Part shown: positions 44,280 to 54,604 of the stretch, one piece after another
Layout: every line of letters begins with the position of its first letter
Position numbering within the stretch: position 1 is the first letter of the stretch
Source: Carettochelys insculpta
Taxonomy: Eukaryota > Chordata > Testudines > Carettochelyidae
Direction of reading: 5' to 3'
NCBI RefSeq assembly: GCF_033958435.1
Contig: NC_134161.1
Location: 14,880,001 to 14,944,000 of the forward strand
Length of the DNA: 64,000 nt
Notes under the pieces: generated by a model
What the model was told of the DNA's origin: nothing
The model's input: the letters and a program-made list of their open reading frames with translations, nothing else
Databases searched by the model: none
Position numbers and translations under genes: made by a program

Positions 44280-45428
44280 AAAAGCGCTGATGTTTTGCAC
44301 CATCTGGGTGGCATACAATGTCTGCAGCCTCTCTCCCTTTCTCCACTGTCACCGTTTACCTGTGCAAGCTGCTAGGCCATCACCTGCCCCCTCAACAGCC
44401 TTCCTGGGCAGCAGTAGCAGAAATAAAAACAATGTACCTTTTTTCCCCTGATAGCCCTGTGGCAGCTTTCCATGTTGTGGTGTCTGCAAAGGCATTTCTC
44501 AATGCAAGCAATTACTGAGGGAAGCAGGGGCAGATCCTGGCCCCTGGCCAGCTTCCCTAAAACGCAGCTAGGAATGCCCCTAAAAAAATTCCCCAGGAGG
44601 AATAATGCTGCCCACACTTCCACCCTCTTACCTCAGAGGGCAATAGGATTTCTGAAGCATGTGCTGTGTTTCATGTAACTTACAGATGTCTGTAAGTTGC
44701 TCTAAATTACACCTGTGCCAGTTCAGTCCTTCGTTAAGTCCAGGCTCAGGGAAGTAGAAAGTTGATTTAGAGGTGACATTTCCCCCATACCCTGAACTTT
44801 ACAATAGGTAAATCTCAGCTAGACTGGGCGATCTGGTACTTTCCATTTAAATGGGCAACATCATGTAAAATGGACCTCCCTAATCCCTTCTCTTTCAGCA
44901 AACTATGCAGGCTGGTGAACGCAACCTCCAGAAAGCACATCTAATTTTCCCTGAGCAGAGCTTCTTGTCTGGCCCCACCTAATGCCCCTCCACAGCTGCT
45001 CTTCTCAAACAAATGAGTTTATTTTGAATCCCCCATTGGACAATAGGCCTGAGTTTTGGCTATTTGACAAATGTTTGCAGAAAGCAATAGTAGGACTCTA
45101 CTAGGAACTTTGCTATTGCCTGTCCCTGGAGATGTTAGATTCAAGCCAAAAAGTGAGACACAGCCCTTTCCAATCTGACTTCTTTTCTTTATTGCACCTG
45201 TGTCCCGCTGAACTCATACTTCTTCAGTAAAGCTGTTGAATGATGAAAGACTCTTGCAACAACAGACATATACAGTTATATGAAAATGAAGTTTATATAT
45301 GGAGACAATGCAGAGGTTGTATGAAGATGATTTACACTCATACAAAAGTCATTAACACAGAGATGTGTCTACACATCTCATGGCTATCTGATGACCAAAA
45401 CAGTGTGTGAACTTCGCTGTCTGGACCA
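44280..45428. other. Unannotated stretch
   Basis: No repeat or exon recognised. Confidence 0.4.
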
Positions 45429-45432
45429 GTAA

Positions 45433-45702
45433 GTCCATGTCTACATTACCTTGAAGATTGACCGGCTCCGGGTTGATCTTCCAGGGTTTGATTGCACACT
45501 CCTGCTGGAGATGCGTGAAATCGACCTATCAGGCATTGATAGAGAGGGGTAAGGGAAGCTGATCGGAGAAACTGTCCTGTCAACTTCCTCAGTGAGGAAA
45601 GCCAGGTAAGTCAATTGCAGATAAGTTAATTCTAACTAAGCAGCTGGTGTAGGTAGAATTGCATATCTGCAATTGACGTACCTGCCTAATGTAGACCAAA
45701 CC
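45433..45702. mobile_element. Short MITE (family of 23279)
   Basis: Starts 'gtccatgtctacattacc' and ends 'cctaatgtagaccaaacc'. The interior words 'gggttgatcttccagggttt', 'ggagatgcgtgaaatcgacc', 'cctcagtgaggaaagccag' and 'gtagaattgcatatctgcaattgac' match the family. It has no coding capacity. Confidence 0.6.
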
Positions 45703-45704
45703 CA

Positions 45705-46845
45705 TGGGCAGTTTATGAAGTAAGAGCAGCATATCCAACCAACATCATTATGTGACACAACCCCCTCACCCTACCAGACCAAAGTTGCTGAGAGTCTAGA
45801 AAAATACTTTGAACTGGGGGAATAATCACTTTTGGGCCATTTTATCCCCAGGAACTCTTTCTCCACTTGCAGGTGGAAGGAAGAATTCAGTGTGTCCCAA
45901 CCAGTTTACTGCCCAACCGCCATTAATTTGTAAGTTGCAAATCTTTTTCCAGACCTTCGGTGGCTCTCCCTTCTCCTACATTTCAGCTGCGATCAGCAAG
46001 TGGGAGTCTCTTTTTTAACCCTGAAAGTCCAAACATAAAAGTTTTGCAGAAATTGATACATTAATAATGAATGAGCAGGCTACACGAGCACCCCATTTTA
46101 ATAGCCCAGCAGTTGCACATTCCCCCCCTCCCCATGTCTTTCCTCAGCTGTGGGCAGGAAATTTTTCTAACAGCTGACCTGCAGCACTTGGAATCAATTA
46201 ACGGCAGGGGGTGGATTGCCAAGTTTTATACTCTGGGGTTGCTCCTGGGAGTGTGTGAGCGCATGCTGGTCATTTCCTTCCACTTTCTATTTTGGATTGT
46301 TCTGTGTCTGTCTGCAAGCCCAAGGATTTGCCCATAGGGAAGGCAAACATGCTGTCTGGTTACAGCAAGGCACATGAGGTAAGCCAGCCGTATCCATGGG
46401 GAACAACTTTAGGTTTGTACAGCAGACTCAGAGTCGTGACTTCGACGTGATTTGGTCCTTGCTGCTGAGAGCATGGAAAGACCTTGTTAATGGTAATAAT
46501 GGCTGATGGCACATGAGCTGCTCTCTTTTAGCCAGCAGGGGTTTGCAATACATTTTGTGGGCCCCCTGAAATCAGGGGATATGTTATATTACTGCACAGT
46601 GGGGATCAAACCTTGGACCCAGAAGCAACGCATGGTAGGGACGTATAGGGAATCATGTGCCCCTGAAGATTTGTGCTTGGCTTGTACTGAGCATGCTCAG
46701 TACCGTTGCTGAAGCCAGCTGACCTCACTCTGCTCCTCTCCTGTTGGCAAGCACAAGTCATCTTTGCTCAAGACATCTCTGCTGTCTGTGCGGAAGGACT
46801 CACCTCTAGTAGCTGAAGAGGTACCAAGCTCATGATCCTCTGTCA
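45705..46845. other. Unannotated stretch
   Basis: No confident repeat. Frames at 45809, 46071 and 46506 (+) have no motifs. Confidence 0.35.
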
Positions 46846-46849
46846 GGGC

Positions 46850-47306
46850 ACAGCTAGTTTACAGAGCTATTCTGGAACGGCTTATTCCAGATTTATTATT
46901 CCAAAATAAACTATTTTGGAATAACACATCCACACTATAGGGAAGCCCCAAAATAGGGAAAACATTCTGAAATTGTGTGTTTACACACAATAGAGCCTAT
47001 TTCAGATTGGCACCCCTGGAAGCAGTGCAAGGCTCTAATCTGAAATACTATGTCTACACAGAAGCTTTATTTTGAAATAACCTATTCTGGAATAGTTTAT
47101 TTCAAAATAGCCCCTGTTTTGCAGTACCTATTTCCAAATGTGTGCTATTCCTCGTGCAATGAGGTTTTTACAATTTCAAAATAGGCCAGCTGCTGTTTTG
47201 AGATTGTTTCAAAATAGTGGTTGCACTGTGTAGGCGCTCACAAGTTTATTTTGAAATATATTATTATTCCATTATTCCAAAATAACTTTGCTGTGTAGGC
47301 ATACCC
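46850..47306. mobile_element. Palindromic TTTTGAAATA MITE complex, probably two nested or tandem units
   Basis: The segment is dominated by TATTCCAAAATAAACTATTTTGG, TTATTTTGAAATAAC and AATTTCAAAATAGG palindromes. A second start-like word 'ctatgtctacacagaagc' at about 47048 pairs with 'gctgtgtaggcatacc' at 47290-47305. This suggests a complete inner unit placed beside or within an older one. No clean duplication is found. Confidence 0.55.
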
Positions 47307-47309
47307 TCA

Positions 47310-48160
47310 GTGGCCCACTGCCCCCTAGAAAGTGACAAATGGACTGTGCTCCATTTACACGACAAAAGAATTCAAAGACATCACAAGGTTTGAGTCCAAC
47401 AAAACCATGTGTACTAATTTTACATATCCATGCAGATCCTGCTTTGCGGACTTCTGATGATTCGTAGACCAAAGAACAGGTTGAGTGTCACTAGAGTACT
47501 CACAAGTTATTTAAAGGGCCACAAATCATAAGTATGGGCTCTTCGGTTGGGGAGCGTGTCTCATCTTTGTTCATCCGCAATTACTTAGGTTTGGATGCCT
47601 GTTTTCTAGAGCTGAGCAATCAACACAGAACTACGTTCTGACGAAATCCTGCATCTTTTCCAATTGGGCAATTCTCTTCAGATCCACTTCCTTGGAATCC
47701 TTCCTTCCTTCCCAGGCAATCTTCACCTTCTATCTTCTAAGTTCACACCTTGTTCTCCAGAAGCCCATTGTGAATATTCAATGTTCAAACATGCAAGCTG
47801 AGAGGATCCACAAACATACGTTGGGCTTCTCTTCCCTGTCTGGCTGAACATAACTCGTATCGGAATAGGGCTCTGGGGCCAATGCTTACATTTTGCAAAG
47901 AGGAGGTAAAATGTTCAAAGATCCCCTGAGTAACTGAGAGGTGAATTCAGCAGCTGGCAGGGGCCTCGAAGGTTTTACTCCAGCAGGAAGCTGTAACACA
48001 TCCTGTGGGAAGTTATGCAGGGCACAGCTTGCTGAGTGTTGATGCTCACTCACACATACAAGCCAGCTGAGCAGTGAGAGGGAAAACACAGCCAGCCTAG
48101 ATCCCACCATCCTCAGTCTTGTGCTTGTTTCATGAGCTATACCCTGTTGTTAGTTAAATG
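47310..48160. other. Unannotated stretch
   Basis: No repeat or exon recognised. Confidence 0.4.
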
Positions 48161-48162
48161 AA

Positions 48163-48442
48163 TACATCTACACTTACTGGGAGATTGACCCAGGGAGGGT
48201 CACTCTTCCAGGGTTCAATGTCACGTACCTAGTAGGGATGGATAACTATCAGGGCTTGAGAGTCGGCCCTGGTACTCCTCAGTCTGAGGAGGAGTAAGGG
48301 AGGTTGACAGGAGAGTTTCTCCCGTCGATGTCCCTCACTGAGGATGGCCAGATAAGTCAGTCATAGACATGTTGATTCCAGCTACGCAATTATTGTAGCT
48401 GGAATTGCGTATCTAGGCTGGACTTTTAGGTCTAGAATAGAC
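48163..48442. mobile_element. Short MITE (family of 23279)
   Basis: Starts 'tacatctacacttactggg' and ends 'ttttaggtctagaatagacc'. The interior words 'actcttccagggttcaatg', 'ggaggagtaagggaggttgac', 'cctcactgaggatggccag' and 'gtagctggaattgcgtatct' match 45433-45702. Confidence 0.55.
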
Positions 48443-48444
48443 CT

Positions 48445-49035
48445 GATCTAGTTGTATTAAAACCTGCATCAGTGCTCGTTGCACTACCACAGGGCACCAG
48501 CAGGGGTGCTGTTTGGGGCCCTACAGAATAGGCTTCAACTTTGATCTTTCTGCTGTGGAACCCTACCGTTCCATGGCACAGCGGCCACTGCTTTGGAAAG
48601 GAAGGACTCTGTGTTGTGATCCTTGTGGGTGAGATTAGAGTGAGCCACTTGGTGGGGAAGAGGGAAGTGCAGCCCCAGGCATGTCGCAGAGAGGCAAGGC
48701 ACTTCAAAGCCTCCAAACCGCTGTGTGGTCACTGGAACTCCTAGGTTTTGGAGTGAGTCACAGAGGTACTGAGCATGCCCTGTTGCAGATGAAGAGATGG
48801 AGGTGTTCTGCATCTTTGCCCTTAACATAGGGCCTTAATTCTGATATTAGGTGCACCCACACAGCCCTCTTAACGTCATTAGATGTTGCAAGGCTGTGAG
48901 ATTTAGGTGCCTACCACCTGAGGCCCTTTTGTGAACTGCCTACATCTTTGAGCAGTTAAATTGCTTTGTAAATCTGGCCCTTCAGGTTTTCCCATAACTA
49001 ATCACAGCATCTTTATTTTTAACTGTTTGGAACAG
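48445..49035. other. Mostly unannotated; LINE-like scrap at 48895-48985
   Basis: 'gagatttaggtgcctaccacctgaggccc' and 'aaatctggccctt' resemble a common old amniote repeat also hinted at 52640-52700. The rest is unrecognised. Confidence 0.35.
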
Positions 49036-49039
49036 GAGG

Positions 49040-49325
49040 ATTAAAAAGGAAGAATGTTTTTCTGGTTAAGGCACAGGACTAACTGTAATCTGGATTGAAT
49101 TTCCCTTCTGTGCCACCGAACCACTGGTTGATCTTGGGCTAGTCACTTAATCTCTTGGTATCTTATGTAGATACTCTCTTTCCCCCACACTTTGTCTATT
49201 CAGATTGTAAGCCTTTTAGAGCAGGAATGATCTCTTAACATGTGTTTGTAAAGAGCGTACCACAATGGGGCCCTTGTCTCAGTGAGAATGCAGTGTAATA
49301 GAAATAATATTTATGTATCTCTTTT
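49040..49325 (+). mobile_element. MIR-like CORE-SINE, near full length
   Basis: A head ('tctggttaaggcacaggact') leads into the core 'ggttgatcttgggctagtcacttaatctctt'. The tail then reads 'cagattgtaagccttttagagcaggaatg', 'gtaccacaatggggcccttg' and ends AGAAATAATATTTATGTA. It is one of two near-complete copies in the window. Confidence 0.7.
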
Positions 49326-49329
49326 TAGC

Positions 49330-51290
49330 TAAGTTTTTTTTTCTTTTAAGAACATAAATTCCTTCCAAAACTTTTCTCTGGCAAATAGTAGAACAATGTG
49401 CAAATGGACTATGTAGTTCAAGAAGTTTTTTGGCTAATCATACTGGGATGAATCATATTGTACTATTTTATTTTTTTCCTCTTGCAGCAAGTAACAAGTC
49501 CAAAACTGAACAACTCAGCAGCTGCTTTTACTGGTTTTGAGAGTTATTGTTATTTATAGCAAAAGGCATCTGGGTTCAAAAAGGAAAAGGATTCTGAATA
49601 GGGGCCAACACTAGTGTAACATGAAATGAGAAGTCACAGATTAGATCCTTCAGGGAATACATACTGGAACAAACCATTTGAGACAGATATTCTTCTCAAG
49701 AGTTGGAATGTTCTACAAAGCCTCCTAGGAGATCTTAGTTGACCCAACAGGAGAAAGGACCATTAACAGAATGTAAGATGTTCAACAAGGTGCAGAAGGA
49801 CTGGATGGGGAACTGAAGCAGAGTATTCCCAAAGGCGGCAACTGATTAAATGACACCATGACTGGAGGGATGAGGGAAACAAATGCAAAGAATTTGGACA
49901 ATTTACTTTGATGAGGCCATAAATGAGGTTCTGAATTCTAGTAGTTCTGAAAGAATCTAGAACCCAGGAAGTTCACAATCCTATACCTTATAAAGTTCTA
50001 AGCAAATTCTAAGTTTGAGGCTCAGAGTTCGCTTACCTGCGTTATTATAAAACTTATATTAGATTAAGTTTTATAATAATGGAACTGTACTGAGTCCTGA
50101 TTACTGTGAAGGGAAGAGATACAGGCCTTCAGCGTAATCTAAACTGGGTTCCGATCAATGGGAGTAACCCTGATTTCCAGTAGTACGTTGTAGTTGTTGC
50201 AGCAATTGGAGCCCTGGGCCCTTTAAGTCACTGCTGGGACACCAGTCTGCATGACTCTGAGGGCTGATGGTTGGGGGAACCCCACAGTATGGGTGGTGAT
50301 GCAGCTGATTACCCCCAGCCCTACCCTACACAGAGCCAGTCCCCTGACATCTTTGCAGGGAGCTCCCACAGAAGCTGAGCCCACCCACCTCATTTAAACT
50401 GCAGTGACACATGATGGTTCTCGGCAGCCGTTTATGGAAAGTGTAACTTAGAACAATGTTATTGTCACCACAAGACTTAAAATTCTCTTTTTTTGGTGGG
50501 CTGAAATCAGTTACTTCAGGGTAAAGGCCTATGGAAAAACTCCAGTTGATGTCTGTGGGAGAAGGAGTAGGCTGTATTTCAGAATAACCACCACAACCAC
50601 ATCAGTAGGACTGCTTCATATCTGCAGAATAGTGTGAGAATAGTAAGCGAGAGCCGATTTTGTCCCATCTTCTGGGGAACTGGTTGTTATTCCTTGAAAA
50701 AGTAGCTTCAGCCAGTGTAGTCTGATATTTCCCTGGCCATACATAATAGCACCCAGCGAAGGGTTTCACTAACCTTCATCACTTCCAAGGCAGAATAAAT
50801 GCCAAAGAAGTGTCAAAGAAGAGTCACAGCTTTGTGAAGATCTTTGAGGCAAAAGCTGCTGCCTATGCTTCAGGCTTTCCAAACAGCTTAGCTCACTTTA
50901 AGGCACCTAAATAAGATTCAGATTTGTCTATTGTGCTCTGCTCGCAATGCACATCTACCATGCTGGGTTCTTATACATATCTGGGAATAAATTGGGGTAC
51001 CAAGTTTCAGCAGACTCAGCTCTGTATTTGTCCGTCCCAATGGGTCTCCAAAACTCATTGGTACCTCTAGGAGTGACTTGAATAACCTGTAGCAGGTTTC
51101 TCCTGGTTCTAGCATCGCTCTTTTCTTTGTTGGATTCCCTGGTCAAACAGTGACCTCATAATGCTAATACCAAAGGACTCTGGAGGCTTGTTTTGCATCC
51201 AGGCTTGAAAATAATAAACTATGGCATACTTCTGTTTTGCTTTACCTTTGGGCTCCAAAACAACCAGGTCCACTCAATCTTAAAGGTACA
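49330..51290. other. Unannotated stretch with one perfect hairpin
   Basis: No confident repeat or exon. A perfect 15-bp inverted repeat with an 8-base loop lies at 50042-50079. The minus-strand frames at 50918-51146 have no motif. Confidence 0.4.
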
Positions 51291-51294
51291 AAGC

Positions 51295-51311
51295 TAGTTT
51301 TTGCTTTAGCA
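51295..51311. repeat. Target-site duplication of the Penelope-like insertion (left)
   Basis: TAGTTTTTGCTTTAGCA here recurs as TAGTTTTTGCTTTAACA at 52157-52173, matching at 16 of 17 positions, exactly flanking the Penelope-like sequence. The outer three bases may be chance identity with the element edge, so the true duplication is 14-17 bp. Confidence 0.7.
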
Positions 51312-52156
51312 ACGAAGGGTCCTGTGGCACCTTATAGACTAACAGAAAGTTTTGAGCATGAGCTTTCGTGAGCACAGACTCACTTCATCAGATGCTGGTC
51401 TTGGAAATCTGCAGGGCCAGGTATAAATAAGCCAGAGCAAGGGTGGGGATAACAAGGTTAGCTCAGTCAGCAAGGGTGAGGCTTACTACCAGCAGTTGAT
51501 CTGGAGGTGTGAACACCAAGGGAGGGGAAGCTGCTTCTGTATTTAGCCAGCCATTCACAGTCTTTGTTTAAGCCTGACCTGAGGGTGTCGAACTTACAGA
51601 TGAATTGTAGCTCAGCAATTTCTCTTTGGAGTCTGGTCCTGAAATTTCTTTGCTGTAGGATATCTACTTTTAAGTCTGCTACTGTGTGGCCTGGGAGATT
51701 GAAGTGCTCTCCCATGGGTTTTTGTATATTGCCATTTCTGATGTCTGATTTGTGTGCGTTTATTCTTTTACGTAGAGACTGTCCAGTTTGTCGGATGTAT
51801 ATAGCAGAGGGGCATTGCTGGCACATGATGGCATAAATTATATTCGTAGATGTGCAGCTGAATGAACCCACGATGGTGTGGCTGATCTGGTTAGGTCCTG
51901 TAATGGTGTTGCTGGTGTAGATACGTGGGCAGAGCTGGCAATGAGGTTTGTTGCATGGATGGGTCCCTGAGTTAGAGTGACTGTGGTGCGGTGTATAGTT
52001 GCTGGCTAGGATATGCTTCAGGTCTCGGAGATAGCTGGGAGTGCTGGTGGCATAGGGTCTGAGGTGAGAGTCCACATAACCAGACAGTCCTTCAGTGAGA
52101 GTGTCAATGCCCAAGATGATGGGGCGTCCAGGATTTCCAGGTTTGTGGATCTTTGG
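51312..52156 (-). mobile_element. Penelope-like retroelement, internally deleted copy
   Basis: This 845-bp insertion reads on the minus strand. Its 3' tail (51312-51466) carries the GGTGCCACAGGAC core, which also occurs as isolated scraps at 6849, 14620, 16410, 29315 and 61640. Upstream of the tail is a single open frame encoding a Penelope-type endonuclease. Direct repeats of about 17 bp flank it. The 5' end is truncated within the reverse-transcriptase region, and most of the reverse transcriptase is absent internally. It cannot move by itself. Confidence 0.85.
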
Positions 52157-52174
52157 TAGTTTTTGCTTTAACAC
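51467..52174 (-). CDS. Penelope-like polyprotein remnant with GIY-YIG endonuclease domain
   Basis: A 235-codon open frame of a Penelope-like element. Residues about 6-40 hold the reverse-transcriptase motif LPKIHKPGNPGRPI and the stretch after it. The catalytic RT core, including any Y-x-D-D motif, is missing. The frame passes straight into the region before the endonuclease at 'LKHILASNY'. A Cys/His cluster, PCNKPHCQLC, follows at about 73-82. The GIY-YIG nuclease-type region is at about 111-175: IIYAIMCQQCPSAIYIRQTG, then LRKRINAHKSDIR, then MGEHFNLPGH. The second signature reads YIR, so the usual Gly is Arg. In these elements the domain nicks target DNA for retrotransposition. The first codons overlap the flanking repeat, so the start is not native. 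The frame is open, but the protein is surely non-functional for mobility. Confidence 0.8.
   Translation of the reverse strand: MLKQKLPKIHKPGNPGRPIILGIDTLTEGLSGYVDSHLRPYATSTPSYLRDLKHILASNYTPHHSHSNSGTHPCNKPHCQLCPRIYTSNTITGPNQISHTIVGSFSCTSTNIIYAIMCQQCPSAIYIRQTGQSLRKRINAHKSDIRNGNIQKPMGEHFNLPGHTVADLKVDILQQRNFRTRLQREIAELQFICKFDTLRSGLNKDCEWLAKYRSSFPSLGVHTSRSTAGSKPHPC
52157..52173. repeat. Target-site duplication of the Penelope-like insertion (right)
   Basis: Near-identical partner of 51295-51311, differing at one position (A for G at the fifteenth base). Confidence 0.7.
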
Positions 52175-52835
52175 TCAGTATTATATCCTCATCAGTCAAA
52201 GATCACATCCTGCTGTCTTTTTAAAGATTATTCCACCCCCTCTTTGTCTCCCTGGTCCCATATAAACCCTGGCCCAAAGCATAACCCATATAAGCAAGAA
52301 TACACAATGCAACAGCTTGGATTAGTTATGAGCTTTTCAGATGAGCTCAAACTCGTATTTCATATCATTTGCCAGTAATATGATTGGAGCTTGTCACACT
52401 TACTGAAGACTAAAGAACAAACATGTTTTATTCATTATCTGTGTTCATCTCTGAAACATACACCTGCAAAACATTTCAGATCTAGACTAGACAAACAAGG
52501 CTTCATTGAGCATGACACTTTCTCCCTTGTTTAGATTAAGAAACTGCATTTTATCGCGAAGCTTTGGTGCCATAAATTGCTGTGGGATCATCACTTTGTA
52601 GGAAAGCAGACTCCTGCAGGACCAATCTTTTTATCTGATTTCAGTGGGAGTTAGGCATCTAAATGCCTTTGAAGATCTGGGAATTGGAGCCTGATTTTCC
52701 AGTGCCATATCCATTAGCCCATCCATCATGCGTTGGGAAGTGAGAGAGAGAGTAGTAAGGTTTTCAAAGTCCGATGCTGTTTGTTTGCCCCCCTTTCACT
52801 TTCTCCTCTTTGCCCCTCCATCTTTCTCTTTGTGG
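52175..52835. other. Unannotated stretch
   Basis: 'tcagtgggagttaggcatctaaatgcc' and 'gaagatctgggaattgg' at 52640-52690 resemble a common old amniote repeat. No other feature is recognised. Confidence 0.35.
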
Positions 52836-52839
52836 AACT

Positions 52840-53565
52840 TCCAGCCAGATGTTCGGAAAGATCAACACTCCAAAATCTGTTGAATACCTATCTTCAATTA
52901 GTCTTCACTAACAAGGGTAATTGTGGGCAGACATTGAACTCAATTAATATTCACAGTAAAAGGGAGGTCATGGGAAACTGAGTATGGACAGAACAGCTTA
53001 AAGATTACTTAGATGAAGTTACATATTCAAGTTGGAAGAGCCTGCTGAAACAGTCTCCAGGGTACTCAAAGAAGCTGAAGCAACCTTGGAACCCATAGCG
53101 ATGATATTTTTTAGATCTCATGGCAGATAGAAGTAGTCCAAGGAGACTGAAGAAGGGCAGACCTATCTTTAAAATGGGGAACAAAGGAGACTCAAGAAAT
53201 TATAGACCAGTCAGTCTAACTTCAATACGTGGTAGGATATTGAGGGAAAAATATCCATCAATTTGTAAGCATAGGTTATGAGGAATAACCCACATGGATT
53301 TGTCAAGACCAAAATCGTGCCAAGCCAACTTAGTTTCCTTTGTTCAACAGGGATACAGATGTAGTGGATATGAGTGAAGCTGTAGATGTGACTCATCTTG
53401 ATTTAATAAAGTTTTTCACTCAGTTCCTGCCTGATATTCTGATAAGCAACTGAGGGGAATGTGGTCAAGATGAAATTCCATAACATAGGTGCATCGCTGA
53501 TTGAAAGACTACTCAAAGAGTATTTTTCAGTTGTTTGCTATCAAGATGAGCAGATGCATCTCATG
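52840..53565 (+). pseudogene. CR1-type LINE ORF2 (reverse transcriptase) remnant, left part
   Basis: A degenerate plus-strand CR1 ORF2. The conserved reverse-transcriptase segment appears at about 53155-53225 as RPIFKMGNKGDSRNYRPVSL, followed by TS. Further downstream come frameshifted and stop-containing equivalents of the region before the catalytic centre ('gtgactcatcttgatttaataaagttt', about 53390-53413). Multiple stops and shifts make it a clear pseudogene. It is interrupted at 53565 by a 710-bp DNA transposon and continues at 54279. Confidence 0.75.
53563..53565. repeat. 3-bp target duplication ATG (left)
   Basis: ATG directly before the transposon, repeated at 54276-54278 directly after it. 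Confidence 0.7.
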
Positions 53566-54275
53566 GGCTACGTCTACACGTGCACGCTACATCGAAATAG
53601 CTAATTTCGAAGTAGCGACATCGAAATAGCCTATTTCGATGAATAACGTCTACACGTCCTCCAGGGCTGGCAACGTCGATGTTCAACTTCGACGTTGCTC
53701 AGCCCAACATCGAAATAGGCGCAGCAAGGGAACGTCTACACGCCAAAGTAGCACACATCGAAATAAGGGAGCCAGGCACAGCTGCAGACAGGGTCACGGG
53801 GCGGACTCAACAGCAAGTCGCTCCCTTAAAGGGCCCCTCCCAGACACACTTTCATTAAACAGTGCAAGATACACAGAGCCAACAACTAGTTGCAGACCCT
53901 GTATATGCAGCACGGACCCCCAGCTGCAGCAGCAGCAGCCAGAAGCCCTGGGCTAAGGGCTGCTGCACACGGTGACCACAGAGCCCCGCAAGGGCTGGAG
54001 AGAGAGTATCTCTCAACCCCCCAGCTGATGGCCGCCATGGAGGACCCCGCTATTTCGATGTTGCGGGACGCGGATCGTCTACACGTCCCTACTTCGATGT
54101 TGAACGTCGAAGTAGGGCGCTATTCCCATCCCCTCATGGGGTTAGCGACTTCAACGTCTCGCCGCCTAACGTCGATTTCAACTTCGAAATAGCGCCCAAC
54201 ACGTGTAGCCGCGACGGGCACTATTTCGAAGTTACTGCCGCTACTTCGAAGTAGCGTGCACGTGTAGACGCAGCC
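53566..54275 (+). mobile_element. Palindrome-rich DNA transposon (MITE), 710 bp, copy 1
   Basis: The terminal inverted repeats are GGCTACGTCTACACGTGCAC on the left and the complement of GGCTGCGTCTACACGTGCAC on the right, with ATG duplicated on each side. Subterminal regions are arrays of ATCGAAATAG/CTATTTCGAT and CTTCGAAGTAG words that can fold into stems. The middle (about 53740-54040) is GC-rich and non-palindromic. The 3-bp duplication fits a PIF/Harbinger-type transposase better than hAT (8 bp) or mariner (TA), although Harbinger usually prefers TWA. No transposase is present. An almost equal-length inverted copy lies at 54605-55315. Confidence 0.85.
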
Positions 54276-54278
54276 ATG
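54276..54278. repeat. 3-bp target duplication ATG (right)
   Basis: Partner of 53563-53565. Confidence 0.7.
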
Positions 54279-54360
54279 ATGTGCAGCAGGACGATGTCCT
54301 GGCTCCAGTGCTATTCTAAAATTTAACTAATGCCTTAGATAATGGAGTGGAGAGTGTGCT
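54279..54360 (+). pseudogene. CR1-type LINE ORF2 remnant, right part
   Basis: Resumes the CR1 reverse-transcriptase region after the transposon: 'caggacgatgtcctggctccagtgc' then 'tgccttagataatggagtgg', corresponding to peptide words QDDVLAPVLF and ALDNGVES. This piece and 52840-53565 were one copy before the DNA transposon inserted. Confidence 0.65.
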
Positions 54361-54604
54361 TAAGAACATAAACTTGGTCGTACTGGGTCAGACCAAAGGC
54401 CCATCTAGCCCAGTATCCTGTCTTCTGAGAGTGGCCAATGCCAGGGGCTCAGACACTGATGGACCTGTCTTCCATTAATTTATCTGGTTCTTTTTGTAAC
54501 TTTGTTACAGTTTTGGCTTTTACAACATCATCTGCCAATGAGTTCCTCAGATTAACTGTGTATTGTGTGAAGAAATGTTTCCTTTGGTTTATTTTAAACT
54601 TGAT
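54361..54604 (-). mobile_element. CR1-type LINE 3' end (TTATGTTC-tailed), left half
   Basis: Begins 'taagaacataaacttggtcg', followed by 'actgggtcagaccaaaggcccatctagccc', the complement of the 3' end seen at 15840-16242. It then covers 'ggacctgtcttccattaatttatctgg' and 'gttcctcagattaactgtg'. It is cut at 54604 by the second DNA transposon and resumes at 55319. Confidence 0.75.
54602..54604. repeat. 3-bp target duplication GAT (left)
   Basis: GAT immediately before the transposon, repeated at 55316-55318. Confidence 0.75.

Noticed and set aside
50030..50040. Strong minus-strand splice donor (GCAG|GTAAGCG)
   Set aside because: The adjacent sequence is the perfect AT hairpin, with no coding potential.
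51467..52174. Host gene encoding a GIY-YIG nuclease
   Set aside because: The Penelope-type LPKIHKPGNPGRPI motif, the adjacent family tail and the flanking target duplication identify it as a mobile-element remnant.
53639..53956. 105-codon frame conserved in both 0.7-kb MITE copies (also 54925-55242)
   Set aside because: 17 of 105 residues differ with no sign of favouring synonymous change, and the Arg/Ser-rich composition follows from the palindromic DNA. Conservation reflects recent copying, not protein function.
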